Below are positions 43,778 through 51,567 of a stretch of DNA of 64,000 bases, one piece after another. Below the pieces are notes generated by a model. It was not told the origin of the DNA and ran no database searches. It saw only the letters and a program-made list of their open reading frames with translations. A program made the position numbers and the translations under genes. Each line of letters begins with the position of its first letter. Positions within the stretch are counted from its first letter, which is position 1. Origin of the DNA: Streptomyces natalensis ATCC 27448 (GTDB lineage Bacteria > Actinomycetota > Actinomycetes > Streptomycetales > Streptomycetaceae); contig NZ_JRKI01000061.1 in assembly GCF_000935125.1 (NCBI RefSeq), forward strand, positions 620,001 to 684,000, written 5' to 3'.

Positions 43778-46137
43778 GCGCATACGGCACCGGACGCCGT
43801 GCGTCCTGGGTACGGGACCTGGCCATGGGCGTCCGCTTCGCGGCCGGGGGCGGGCGGGAGGGCTGGATCCGTACGGCCCTGACGGCACTCGGCGTCGGGC
43901 TGGGGGTGGTGCTGCTGCTCGGCGCCGCGTCCGTTCCGCACATCATGGAAAACCGGCAGCAGCGGTCGGACGCCCGGCTGCCGGCGGGTTCCAGCGCACA
44001 GCCCGCGCCGTCCGCCCGGACCCTGGTCGTGACCGCCACGGACACCACCTACCGCGGCGACCACATCTCGGGCCTGACGCTGCGCCCCGACGGCCCCGCC
44101 CCGGCGCGGCCGCCCGGTGTGGCCGAGGTGCCGGGGCCGGGCGAGATGGTGGTCTCCCCCGCCCTGAAGGACCTGCTCGGCTCCCCGGAGGGCGCGCTGC
44201 TGCGCGAGCGGCTGCCGTTCAAGACGGTGGGCACGATCGGCGCACCGGGCCTGCGCGGCCCCGGCGAGCTGGTGTACTACGCGGGCCGCACCGCGTTCCC
44301 CGCAGGCCACACCGGCGACCGCATCACCGGCTTCGGCCAGAACACCGGGACCGATCCGATGCCGCCGCTGCTCGTTCTGCTGATCATCGTGGCGTGTGTG
44401 GTGCTGCTGATGCCGGTGGCCATCTTCATCGCCACCGCCGTACGGTTCGGCGGCGAGCGGCGCGACCGGCGGCTGGCCGCACTGCGCCTGGTCGGCGCCG
44501 ACAGCGCCATGGCCCGCCGGATGGCCGCCGGGGAGGCGCTGTTCGGCGCGCTGTGCGGGCTGGCGCTGGGCGGGGCGCTGTTCCTGGCCCTGCGGCAGCT
44601 GGCCGGTCTGGTCACCGTCTGGGACATCAACGCCTTCCCCGCCGATGTGACGCCCGTCCCGGCGCTGGCGGCGCTGGTGCTGACGGCCGTACCGGTGCTG
44701 GCCGTCGCGGTCACCTTCGTCGCCCTGCGCGGGGTCGCGATCGAGCCGCTGGGCGTCGTACGGAACGCCGAGGGGCGGCGGCGCCGGCTGTGGTGGCGGC
44801 TGCCACTGCCGTTCGCCGGGGCGGCGCTGCTGCTGCTCAGCGGCGGACCGCAGGCCGACGGCACGCTGCCGCACACGAACTGGATCACCGGCGGTGCGGT
44901 GCTGTTCCTCATCGGGATCACCGTGCTGCTGCCGTGGCTCGTCGAGGCGGCCGTCGCGCGACTGCGGGGCGGGCCGGTGCCCTGGCAACTGGCCACCCGG
45001 CGCCTCCAGTTGAGCAGCGGCGCGGCCGTGCGCGCGGTCAGCGGCATCACCGTCGCGGTCGCCGGCGCGATCGCCCTCCAGCTGTTCTTCGCCGCCGTCC
45101 AGGGCGAGTTCGTGTGGTCGACCGGCCAGGACTCCGGCCGGGCACAGCTGGACGTCAGCCTGCCGGCGAAGGACGTCGCCACGCTGCGCCGGATGACCGG
45201 GGAGTTCCGCGCGACCCAGGGCGTACGCGGCGTGATCGCGACCATCAACGGTACGGCCTACGGGCCCGGATCCCAGCGCGACGAGGGCCACATCCCCACC
45301 ACCCCGGTCACCGTCGGCGACTGCGCCGCCCTGCGCGAGCTGGCGCACACCGGCCCCTGCCGGGCGGGCGACGTCTTCGTCGCCAAGGAGGGCAGCGGCA
45401 TGGTGGTGGGCGCCGACGCCGGGAGTTCCGCGCGGCCCGGCGCCCGGGTGGTGTTCCACATCGACGCGGCGACCGGGGAGCCGGCCGGCCGGACGCGCCC
45501 GTGGACCGTGCCGGAGTCGGCCCGCGAGGTCCGCTCCCGCCCGGACCCCATGGGCCGCCCGGACTTCGGCATCTTCGCCACCCCCGGCGCCCTGGACCCG
45601 GCCGCCCTGGCCGACCCGAGCGCCCGTGCTCTGATCCGGGTCGACCCGCGCGTCCCCGACGCGGCGGAACACGTCCGCAACACCGCGGCCCGCCTCGACC
45701 CGATGGCCGACGTCCACGCCTTGCAGGACTTCTCGCGCGACAGCCAGTTCGCGAGCGTGCGCACCGGACTGCTGGTCGGCTCCACCGTGACGCTGGCGCT
45801 GATCGCCGCCAGCATGCTGGTCTCCACCCTGGAGCAGCTGCGCGAGCGGCGGCGGCTGCTGTCGGTCCTGATGGCGTTCGGCACCCGGCGCGCCACGCTC
45901 GCCTGGTCGGTGCTGTGGCAGACCGCGGTCCCGGTGGCGCTGGGGCTGGCGCTGTCGGTGGTGGGCGGTATCGGGCTGGGGATCGTCCTGCTGCGGCTGG
46001 TGGGCAGGCCCGTCCTCACCTGGTCGGTCATCTGGCCGCCGGTCGCGGCCGGAGCGGCGCTGGTCGTGCTGGTCACCGCGCTCAGCCTGCCGCCGCTGTG
46101 GCGGATGATGCGGCCGGACGGGCTGCGTACGGAGTGA
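43774..46137 (+). CDS. FtsX/MacB-type ABC transporter permease
   Basis: A 787-aa permease. The first membrane segment (ALTALGVGLGVVLLLGAASV) is followed by a periplasmic-side region, then a core of three helices (LLVLLIIVACVVLLMPVAIF, EALFGALCGLALGGALFLAL, PVPALAALVLTAVPVLAVAV), a middle pair and a C-terminal FtsX domain (SVTVTLALIAASMLVSTLEQ region to LVVLVTALSLPPLWRMMRP). It forms a complete export unit with the ATPase before it. The tail LPPLWRMMRPDGLRTE recurs in the shrunken paralogue at 47509. Confidence 0.9.
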   Translation: MSAYGTGRRASWVRDLAMGVRFAAGGGREGWIRTALTALGVGLGVVLLLGAASVPHIMENRQQRSDARLPAGSSAQPAPSARTLVVTATDTTYRGDHISGLTLRPDGPAPARPPGVAEVPGPGEMVVSPALKDLLGSPEGALLRERLPFKTVGTIGAPGLRGPGELVYYAGRTAFPAGHTGDRITGFGQNTGTDPMPPLLVLLIIVACVVLLMPVAIFIATAVRFGGERRDRRLAALRLVGADSAMARRMAAGEALFGALCGLALGGALFLALRQLAGLVTVWDINAFPADVTPVPALAALVLTAVPVLAVAVTFVALRGVAIEPLGVVRNAEGRRRRLWWRLPLPFAGAALLLLSGGPQADGTLPHTNWITGGAVLFLIGITVLLPWLVEAAVARLRGGPVPWQLATRRLQLSSGAAVRAVSGITVAVAGAIALQLFFAAVQGEFVWSTGQDSGRAQLDVSLPAKDVATLRRMTGEFRATQGVRGVIATINGTAYGPGSQRDEGHIPTTPVTVGDCAALRELAHTGPCRAGDVFVAKEGSGMVVGADAGSSARPGARVVFHIDAATGEPAGRTRPWTVPESAREVRSRPDPMGRPDFGIFATPGALDPAALADPSARALIRVDPRVPDAAEHVRNTAARLDPMADVHALQDFSRDSQFASVRTGLLVGSTVTLALIAASMLVSTLEQLRERRRLLSVLMAFGTRRATLAWSVLWQTAVPVALGLALSVVGGIGLGIVLLRLVGRPVLTWSVIWPPVAAGAALVVLVTALSLPPLWRMMRPDGLRTE

Positions 46138-46139
46138 GC

Positions 46140-46169
46140 GGCCGCCCCGGGGCCGTACGGGGGGCGGCC
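46140..46169 (+). terminator. Hairpin after the first ABC permease
   Basis: GGCCGCCCC pairs with GGGGCGGCC across a 12-base loop, just after the stop. It is G/C only and has no T-run. Confidence 0.5.
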
Positions 46170-46190
46170 CCGGGGCCCTTCGAAAAGCCG

Positions 46191-46211
46191 CTATACGCAC
46201 CGCGTATACAC
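46191..46211. promoter_or_regulatory. Candidate PadR operator of the padR-ABC operon
   Basis: CTATAC, seven bases, then GTATACAC, ending 31 bases before the padR start. It matches the site at 43007-43027 in both half-sites and spacing, while the seven middle bases differ. Confidence 0.7.
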
Positions 46212-46242
46212 GAGCGATACACCACGACGTAAGGTGGTCGGC

Positions 46243-46767
46243 ATGTCAATCGGTCATACGCTGCTGGGCCTGCTGGAGTCCGGCCCCCGCCATGGCTACG
46301 ACCTCAAGCGGGCCTTCGACGAACACTTCGGGCACGACCGGCCGCTGCATTACGGCCAGGTCTACTCCACGATGTCCCGGCTGCTGAAGAACGGCCTGGT
46401 CGAGGTGGACGCCGTGGAGACCGGCGCGGGCCCGGAGCGCAAGCGGTACGCCATCACGGACGCCGGTGTCACCGACGTCGCCCAGTGGCTGGCCCGCCCC
46501 GAGAAGCCCGAGCCCTATCTCCAGTCCACGCTCTACACCAAGGTCGTCCTGGCCCTGATGACCGGCCGCAACGCCGCCGAGCTGCTGGACACCCAGCGCG
46601 CCGAACATCTTCGGCTGATGCGCGGGCTGACCGAGCGCAAACGCGGCGGCGACCTCGCCGACCAGCTGATCTGCGACCATGCGCTGTTCCACCTCGACGC
46701 CGATCTGCGCTGGCTGGAACTGACCGCGGCGCGGCTGGACAAGCTGGCAGAGACGGTTGCGGCATGA
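46243..46767 (+). CDS. PadR-family transcriptional regulator
   Basis: A 174-aa PadR protein. The winged HTH is GHTLLGLLESGPRHGYDLK to LVEVDAVETGAGPERKRYAI, followed by a helical C-terminal dimerisation region (AELLDTQRAEHLRLMRGL, ALFHLDADLRWLELTAAR). PadR regulators often control ABC exporter genes in response to drugs. The ATG at 46243 is used; AAGGTGG lies upstream. Its stop overlaps the next ATPase start (ATGA). It sits between two ABC systems that share its probable operator. Confidence 0.92.
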   Translation: MSIGHTLLGLLESGPRHGYDLKRAFDEHFGHDRPLHYGQVYSTMSRLLKNGLVEVDAVETGAGPERKRYAITDAGVTDVAQWLARPEKPEPYLQSTLYTKVVLALMTGRNAAELLDTQRAEHLRLMRGLTERKRGGDLADQLICDHALFHLDADLRWLELTAARLDKLAETVAA

Positions 46768-47480
46768 CGCCGGAGGGTTCCTCCCCCAGCTACCGCCGGG
46801 GGTGCCCCCAGCTCGCGGCGGAGGGGCTGCGCAAGGCGTACGGGCCCACGCCCGCGCTGGACGGCGCCGACTTCTCCATCCACCCCGGCGAGGTGGTCGC
46901 CGTGATGGGCCCGTCCGGCTCCGGCAAATCCACCCTGCTGCACTGCCTGGCCGGAATCATCGCCCCGGACTCCGGCACGGTGCGCTACGGCCCGTACGAG
47001 CTGACCGGGCTCGGCGATGCCCAGCGCAGCGCCCTGCGCCGTTCCGACTTCGGCTTCGTCTTCCAATTCGGCCAGCTGGTACCGGAGTTGACCGCGCTGG
47101 AGAATGTCGCGCTGCCGCTGCGACTGAACGGCACCAAGCGCAAGGAGGCCGAACGGCAGGCCCGGGAGTGGCTGGAGCGGCTGGAGGTCGACGCGGCGTC
47201 CGGTCAGCGGCCCGGTGAGCTCTCCGGCGGCCAGGGCCAGCGCATCGCGGTCGCCCGCGCGCTCGCCACCCGCCCGCGGGTGATCTTCGCCGACGAGCCG
47301 ACCGGCGCCCTGGACTCCCTCAACGGCGAGCGGGTACTGACCCTGCTGACCGACGCCGCCCGCGACACCAGCGCCGCGGTGGTGCTGGTCACCCACGAGT
47401 CCCGGGTCGCCGCGTACTCCGACCGCGAGATCGTCGTCCGCGACGGCAAGGTCAAGGACATGCTGGCCGGACTGAGATGA
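46764..47480 (+). CDS. ABC transporter ATP-binding protein, second paralogue
   Basis: A 238-aa ATPase, close paralogue of the one at 43091. Walker A GPSGSGKSTLLHCL, signature ELSGGQGQRIAVARAL, Walker B RVIFADEPTGALDSLNG and H-loop LVTHESRV are intact. Its N-terminus (GSSPSYRRGCPQLAA) is made by a small palindromic element inserted in frame. It starts in the padR stop. Its partner permease is reduced to a 105-aa remnant, so it is probably an orphan or works with the other permease. Confidence 0.9.
   Translation: MTPEGSSPSYRRGCPQLAAEGLRKAYGPTPALDGADFSIHPGEVVAVMGPSGSGKSTLLHCLAGIIAPDSGTVRYGPYELTGLGDAQRSALRRSDFGFVFQFGQLVPELTALENVALPLRLNGTKRKEAERQAREWLERLEVDAASGQRPGELSGGQGQRIAVARALATRPRVIFADEPTGALDSLNGERVLTLLTDAARDTSAAVVLVTHESRVAAYSDREIVVRDGKVKDMLAGLR
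46779..46811. repeat. Short palindromic element, copy 1 (inside ABC ATPase gene)
   Basis: A 33-base element beginning TCCTCCCCCAGCTACCG and ending GGTGCCCCCAG, with an imperfect hairpin. It is nearly the same as the element at 47611-47644. I recall this sequence as a common small repeat of Streptomyces genomes, usually between genes; here it lies in frame in a coding region. Confidence 0.7.
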
Positions 47481-47508
47481 CCGGGACCGAGATGAGCCGG
47501 CCGTCCGC

Positions 47509-47826
47509 ATGAACGCCCCTGCCAACGGAGCCCGAAGCGGCCCCGCGGTCTGGGCCCGGGACCTGGCCATGGGCATGCGGTTCGCGGCCGGCGGCGGGCG
47601 CGGGGCTGGATCCTCCCCCAGCTACCGCTGGGCGGTGCCCCCAGCCTTGACCGCACTCGGCGTCGCCCTGGGCGTGGCCGTCCTGCTGCTCGGCGCGTCC
47701 GTACCGTCGCTGACCAGCGCCTGGCACGGCCGGGAGAAGGCCCGCGAGAACCTCCTCTTCGTCACGGCACTGAGCCTGCCGCCACTGTGGCGCATGATGC
47801 GCCCCGACGGCCTGCGGACGGAGTGA
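47509..47826 (+). pseudogene. Remnant of an FtsX-type ABC permease with most of its middle deleted
   Basis: Residues 1-70 (WARDLAMGMRFAAGGGRG, ALTALGVALGVAVLLLGASV) match the start of the permease at 43774. The last 22 (FVTALSLPPLWRMMRPDG, LRTE) match its end. About 680 residues of the parent are absent, yet the frame stays open. A 34-base palindromic element also sits in the N-terminal part (SSPSYRWAVPP). The 105-aa product, with one membrane helix, cannot be a working permease. It is 28 bases after the second ATPase. Confidence 0.85.
47611..47644. repeat. Short palindromic element, copy 2 (inside permease remnant)
   Basis: A 34-base element with the perfect hairpin CCCAGC-TACC-GCTGGG, followed by CGGTGCCCCCAG. 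Comparison with the intact permease (GGCTGGATCC then GTACGG) shows the insertion point just after GGATCC. Confidence 0.75.
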
Positions 47827-47872
47827 CCGCACCTCGCCCAACACCTCTTCGGGGCAGGCTCGTTGGCCCGGT

Positions 47873-48448
47873 ATGACCGCCCCTGCACGAACCCTGTTGG
47901 ACGAAGTCGACTGGCTGATGGAGCGGGTGCCGGGCGCCCGGTTCGAGGTGATGGGGGGTGAGATCTGTGTGACGCCGTTACCGGATGGGGCCCATGCGGA
48001 GGTACTCAGCGACCTCATGTTTCTCCTCGCGGAGGCAGGACTGCACGATGAGGCGACGCGCGTCCTCCAGAAGCTCGCGGTGTGGCTGCCCAGCGGCCCG
48101 TATGACTTCGCCATCCCCGATCTCTCCGTCATCGACGACTTCGAGGGTCACGAGGTCGAGTTCAACTGCTACGACCCGGCGATCTTCCGCCTGGTCCTGG
48201 AGGTGACCTCGAACAATTACGGAAACGAGCTGCGGTCGAAGGTCGCCGCGTACGCCGACGCCCGGATCCCCGTCTACATGATCGTCAACCGCCGCGACGA
48301 CCGCATCCACCTCCTCACCGATCCGTCCGACGGCACGTACCGCAGCCATCGCGTCCACGCCCCTGGCGAGCGCGTCACACTGCCCGCCTCCATCGGCGCG
48401 GAGGTCAAAATCGACGTGGCGGCGATTCTCGAAGTCGCCCGTCTCTGA
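47873..48448 (+). CDS. Uma2-family (DUF820) PD-(D/E)XK-like protein, copy 1
   Basis: A 191-aa protein of the Uma2 family, with a restriction-endonuclease-like fold. Seen: FEVMGGEICVTPLPDGAHAEVL, YDFAIPDLSVIDDFEG (catalytic Asp strand), FRLVLEVTSNNYGNELRSKVAAYADARI (E-x-K pattern, read in parts) and VYMIVNRRDDRIHLLTD. The biological role of the family is unclear. A related gene follows 92 bases later in the same direction. Confidence 0.88.
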   Translation: MTAPARTLLDEVDWLMERVPGARFEVMGGEICVTPLPDGAHAEVLSDLMFLLAEAGLHDEATRVLQKLAVWLPSGPYDFAIPDLSVIDDFEGHEVEFNCYDPAIFRLVLEVTSNNYGNELRSKVAAYADARIPVYMIVNRRDDRIHLLTDPSDGTYRSHRVHAPGERVTLPASIGAEVKIDVAAILEVARL

Positions 48449-48540
48449 CTCCTCGAACGGGTGAACGTGGTCATACGAGACGCGTGCGGGTGGCCGGGCC
48501 TACGATTATGGCCTCGGCACCAGTCAACGGGAGGCATGCA

Positions 48541-49167
48541 ATGTCCGCAGCAGCTGTCGAGCGTCCCTACGCGCGTGACCGCAAGCCGCTGACGCTCCTC
48601 GAGCAGGCTGACCAGCTCTCGGAACAGCTCCCGGGCTACCGCGTCGAGATCCTCGGAGGCGTACTCACCGTGACCCCACCTTCGGACTGGGCCCATGCGA
48701 AGGGGCTGTCCCGCATCCGGGACACCTTCGCCGCGGCCGGATTGAACCGTGGCGAGACGGAAGTCGTCGAAGGTTTCGGCGTGTGGCTGCCGGACGGCCC
48801 AGAGAACTTCGCGATTCCCGACCTGTCCGTGGTGGACGCCGACGCCGGGGAACACATCATCGATTTCGAGTGCGGCGACCCGGCGGTGTTCCGGATGGTC
48901 CTTGAGGTCACGTCCGGGAACTACGCCAACGACCTGCGCACAAAGGTCGCCGCCTACAGTGCAGCAAAGGTGCCTGTCTATGTGATCGTCGACCGCAAAC
49001 ATGAACGCCTCCACGTCCTCACCCAGCCCATGGAGGACGGATACGGTCTACACAGCGTCCATGCAGCCGGAGAGAAGGTCACCCTTCCGGAGTCCATCGG
49101 CGCCGAAGTCATTCTGGACGTCACGCAGATCCTCGACGACTGCCGGCGCCGCCCCCCGCGCCCCTAA
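48541..49167 (+). CDS. Uma2-family (DUF820) PD-(D/E)XK-like protein, copy 2
   Basis: A 208-aa paralogue of the preceding gene. Seen: YRVEILGGVLTVTPPSDWAH, NFAIPDLSVVDADAG, MVLEVTSGNYANDLRTKVAA and VYVIVDRKHERLHVLTQP, so the D / E-x-K residues are kept. The ATG at 48541 has GGGAGG 6 bases upstream; the frame from 48484 is an unsupported extension. Its last 4 bases overlap the end of convergent oxyR. Confidence 0.88.
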   Translation: MSAAAVERPYARDRKPLTLLEQADQLSEQLPGYRVEILGGVLTVTPPSDWAHAKGLSRIRDTFAAAGLNRGETEVVEGFGVWLPDGPENFAIPDLSVVDADAGEHIIDFECGDPAVFRMVLEVTSGNYANDLRTKVAAYSAAKVPVYVIVDRKHERLHVLTQPMEDGYGLHSVHAAGEKVTLPESIGAEVILDVTQILDDCRRRPPRP

Positions 49168-50123
49168 CCCCCCACCACCCGCACCGGCAACAACCGCATG
49201 GCCCCCCGCAACGCCCCCGCGAACTCCTCGAATTCCGCCGCTCGGGCGGTGCCCGTGCGCATGGCGAGGGCGACGGTGCGGGACGGCTGGGGGTCGGCGA
49301 AATAGCCGGTGGTCAGCAGGTCGTTGCGGGCCGTCTCCACCCGTAGGGCCGTACGGGGAAGCAGGGTCACCCCGAGGCCGCCGGCCACGAGTTGGACCAG
49401 GGTGGACAGACCGGCCGCGCTGGTCGTCACCGGTGCCCCCTCCTCACGGCCCGCCTCGCGGCAGATGTCCAGGGCCTGGTCGCGCAGGCAGTGGCCCTCG
49501 TCCAGCAGCAGGAGATCGAGTTCCTTCAGCGCTTCCCGCGGAATGTCGGCGCGGCCGCCGAGCCAGTGGTCCTTGGGGGCGACCAGCACGAAGTCCTCGT
49601 CGAAGAGCGGGAGTTCGGTGATGTTCGGGACGCCGAGGGGGACGGCGAGCAGGAGGAGGTCGAGGCGGCCGGCCGCGAGCCCCTCCAGCAGGGAGGCGGT
49701 CTGTTCCTCGTGGACCTGGAGGTCCAGGTCGGGGTACGAGCCGTGGGTGAGCCGCAGGACCGTCGGCAGGAGGTAGGGCGCGACGGTGGGGATGACACCG
49801 AGGCGCAGGGCGCCGGTGAAGGGGGCGCGGGCCGCCTCCGCCTCCTCCAGGAGATCGCCGACCGCCTCCAGGACCGTACGGGCGCGCGCCGCCACCCGCT
49901 CCCCCGCCGGTGAGAGCAGCACCTTGCGCGTCGTACGCTCCAGGAGCTGCACTCCCAGCGCCTCCTCCAGCGCGGAGACCGCGCCCGAGAGCGCCGGCTG
50001 GCTCATCCCGATGTCCGCGGCCGCCTCGCGGAAGTGCAGATGCTCGGCCACCGCGGCGAAGGCGCGGAGCTGGGCCAGGCTGGGCTGGCGGGGCCGGCCG
50101 CCCGGGCTTACCGGTGAGACCAC
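49164..50123 (-). CDS. oxyR: Peroxide-sensing LysR-type regulator OxyR
   Basis: A 319-aa LysR regulator. HTH at about 12-70 (LAQLRAFAAVAEHLHFREAA, MSQPALSGAVSALEEALG), then the effector domain. The redox pair is visible in LLLDEGHCLRDQALDICREA, the two cysteines 9 residues apart as in OxyR. The GTG at 50123 has GGAGGT 8 bases upstream and opens VVSPVSPGGRPRQPSLAQL. It is divergent from ahpC-ahpD, the classic OxyR target. Confidence 0.93.
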   Translation of the reverse strand: MVSPVSPGGRPRQPSLAQLRAFAAVAEHLHFREAAADIGMSQPALSGAVSALEEALGVQLLERTTRKVLLSPAGERVAARARTVLEAVGDLLEEAEAARAPFTGALRLGVIPTVAPYLLPTVLRLTHGSYPDLDLQVHEEQTASLLEGLAAGRLDLLLLAVPLGVPNITELPLFDEDFVLVAPKDHWLGGRADIPREALKELDLLLLDEGHCLRDQALDICREAGREEGAPVTTSAAGLSTLVQLVAGGLGVTLLPRTALRVETARNDLLTTGYFADPQPSRTVALAMRTGTARAAEFEEFAGALRGAMRLLPVRVVGG

Positions 50124-50277
50124 TGATAACCACCTCCGATCAACATTCACCAGTCTAGCTATTTCACTGATCAATGCGTCGTGTGGCACTGTTTGACCCG
50201 TCCAAGCCCCACAAGAAAGCCGCGGGTCACCTCAAAAAGGGCCCCCGCAGGTTTTTCTTTCGCTGCAAGGAGAGCGC
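50124..50277. promoter_or_regulatory. oxyR / ahpC divergent promoter with two GATCAA motifs
   Basis: GATCAA occurs at 50138-50143 and 50169-50174, 31 bp apart (about three helical turns), with TAGCTA between. An OxyR tetramer site is plausible here. TTGACC at 50193 may be the ahpC -35. AAGGAG precedes the ahpC GTG. Confidence 0.5.
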
Positions 50278-50832
50278 GTGCTCACTGTCGGTGACAAGTT
50301 CCCCGAGTTCGACCTGACTGCCTGTGTCTCGCTGGAGAAGGGCGAGGAGTTCGAGCAGATCAACCACAAGACCTACGAGGGCAAGTGGAAGATCGTCTTC
50401 GCGTGGCCCAAGGACTTCACCTTCGTGTGCCCCACCGAGATCGCCGCGTTCGGCAAGCTGAACGACGAGTTCGCCGACCGCGATGCGCAGGTCCTCGGCT
50501 TCTCCGGTGACTCCGAGTTCGTGCACCACGCCTGGCGCAAGGACCACCCGGACCTGACCGACCTGCCCTTCCCGATGCTCGCCGACTCCAAGCACGAGCT
50601 CATGCGCGCCCTGGGCATCGAGGGCGAGGACGGCTTCGCGCAGCGCGCCGTCTTCATCGTCGACCAGAACAACGAGATCCAGTTCACCATGGTGACCGCC
50701 GGTTCCGTCGGCCGTAACCCCAAGGAGGTCCTGCGGGTTCTGGACGCCCTCCAGACCGACGAGCTGTGCCCCTGCAACTGGTCCAAGGGCGACGACACCC
50801 TCGACCCGGTCGCCCTCCTGTCGGGCGAGTGA
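50278..50832 (+). CDS. ahpC: Alkyl hydroperoxide reductase (peroxiredoxin AhpC)
   Basis: A 184-aa 2-Cys peroxiredoxin that reduces alkyl peroxides and H2O2. Seen: peroxidatic cysteine in DFTFVCPTEIAAF (about residue 44) and the resolving cysteine in DELCPCNWSKGDD near the C-terminus. GTG start at 50278 with AAGGAG about 6 bases upstream. ahpD follows 43 bases later; the two form the known actinobacterial AhpC-AhpD couple, with oxyR divergent as regulator. Confidence 0.96.
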   Translation: MLTVGDKFPEFDLTACVSLEKGEEFEQINHKTYEGKWKIVFAWPKDFTFVCPTEIAAFGKLNDEFADRDAQVLGFSGDSEFVHHAWRKDHPDLTDLPFPMLADSKHELMRALGIEGEDGFAQRAVFIVDQNNEIQFTMVTAGSVGRNPKEVLRVLDALQTDELCPCNWSKGDDTLDPVALLSGE

Positions 50833-50875
50833 ACGCACCTCTGAGAACGCACCACTGAAGGGAAGGCCGATCGAC

Positions 50876-51409
50876 ATGGCTCTCGACGAGCTCAAGTCCG
50901 CCGTACCGGACTTCGCCAAGGACCTGAAGCTGAACCTCGGCTCGGTCATCGGCAACAGCGACCTGCCGCAGCAGCAGCTGTGGGGCACGGTGCTGGCCTG
51001 CGCGATCGCCTCGCGCTCGCCCAAGGTGCTGCGGGAGCTGGAGCCGGAGGCGAAGGCCAACCTCTCCCCCGAGGCGTACCAGGCGGCCAAGTCCGCCGCC
51101 GCCATCATGGCGATGAACAACGTCTTCTACCGCACCCGGCACCTGCTGTCGGACCCGGAGTACGGCAACCTCCGTGCCGGTCTGCGGATGAACGTCATCG
51201 GCAACCCGGGCGTGGACAAGGTCGACTTCGAACTGTGGTCGCTGGCCGTCTCCGCCATCAACGGCTGCGGCATGTGCCTGGACTCGCACGAGCAGGTGCT
51301 CCGCAAGGCCGGTGTGGACCGCGAGACGATCCAGGAAGCCGTCAAGATCGCCTCGGTCCTCCAGGCCGTGGGCGCCACGCTGGACGCCGAGGACGCGCTG
51401 GCGGAGTAA
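50876..51409 (+). CDS. ahpD: Alkyl hydroperoxidase AhpD
   Basis: A 177-aa all-helical disulfide reductase that supplies electrons to AhpC. The active-site motif INGCGMCLDSHEQVLRKAG (CxxC plus E and H) is intact at about 130-145, and length is normal. GAAGGGAAGG lies before the ATG. The operon ends in a perfect 19-bp-stem terminator. Confidence 0.96.
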   Translation: MALDELKSAVPDFAKDLKLNLGSVIGNSDLPQQQLWGTVLACAIASRSPKVLRELEPEAKANLSPEAYQAAKSAAAIMAMNNVFYRTRHLLSDPEYGNLRAGLRMNVIGNPGVDKVDFELWSLAVSAINGCGMCLDSHEQVLRKAGVDRETIQEAVKIASVLQAVGATLDAEDALAE

Positions 51410-51437
51410 CTCCCGTCGGCAGCGCGCCGGATCATTG

Positions 51438-51479
51438 CGCAAAGACCCCGCAGAATGCTGATTCTGCGGGGTCTTTGCG
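51438..51479 (+). terminator. Terminator of ahpC-ahpD
   Basis: A perfect 19-bp stem, CGCAAAGACCCCGCAGAAT and its complement, with a GCTG loop, 28 bases after ahpD. Confidence 0.92.
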
Positions 51480-51567
51480 TGTTCCGGTGCGGTTTCGGGT
51501 CGTTCGGGCCCGGTGCCGTGGGCGAGCCGTACGCGAAGAGCCTGCGGCCGTTGCGACCCGGTGGCCG

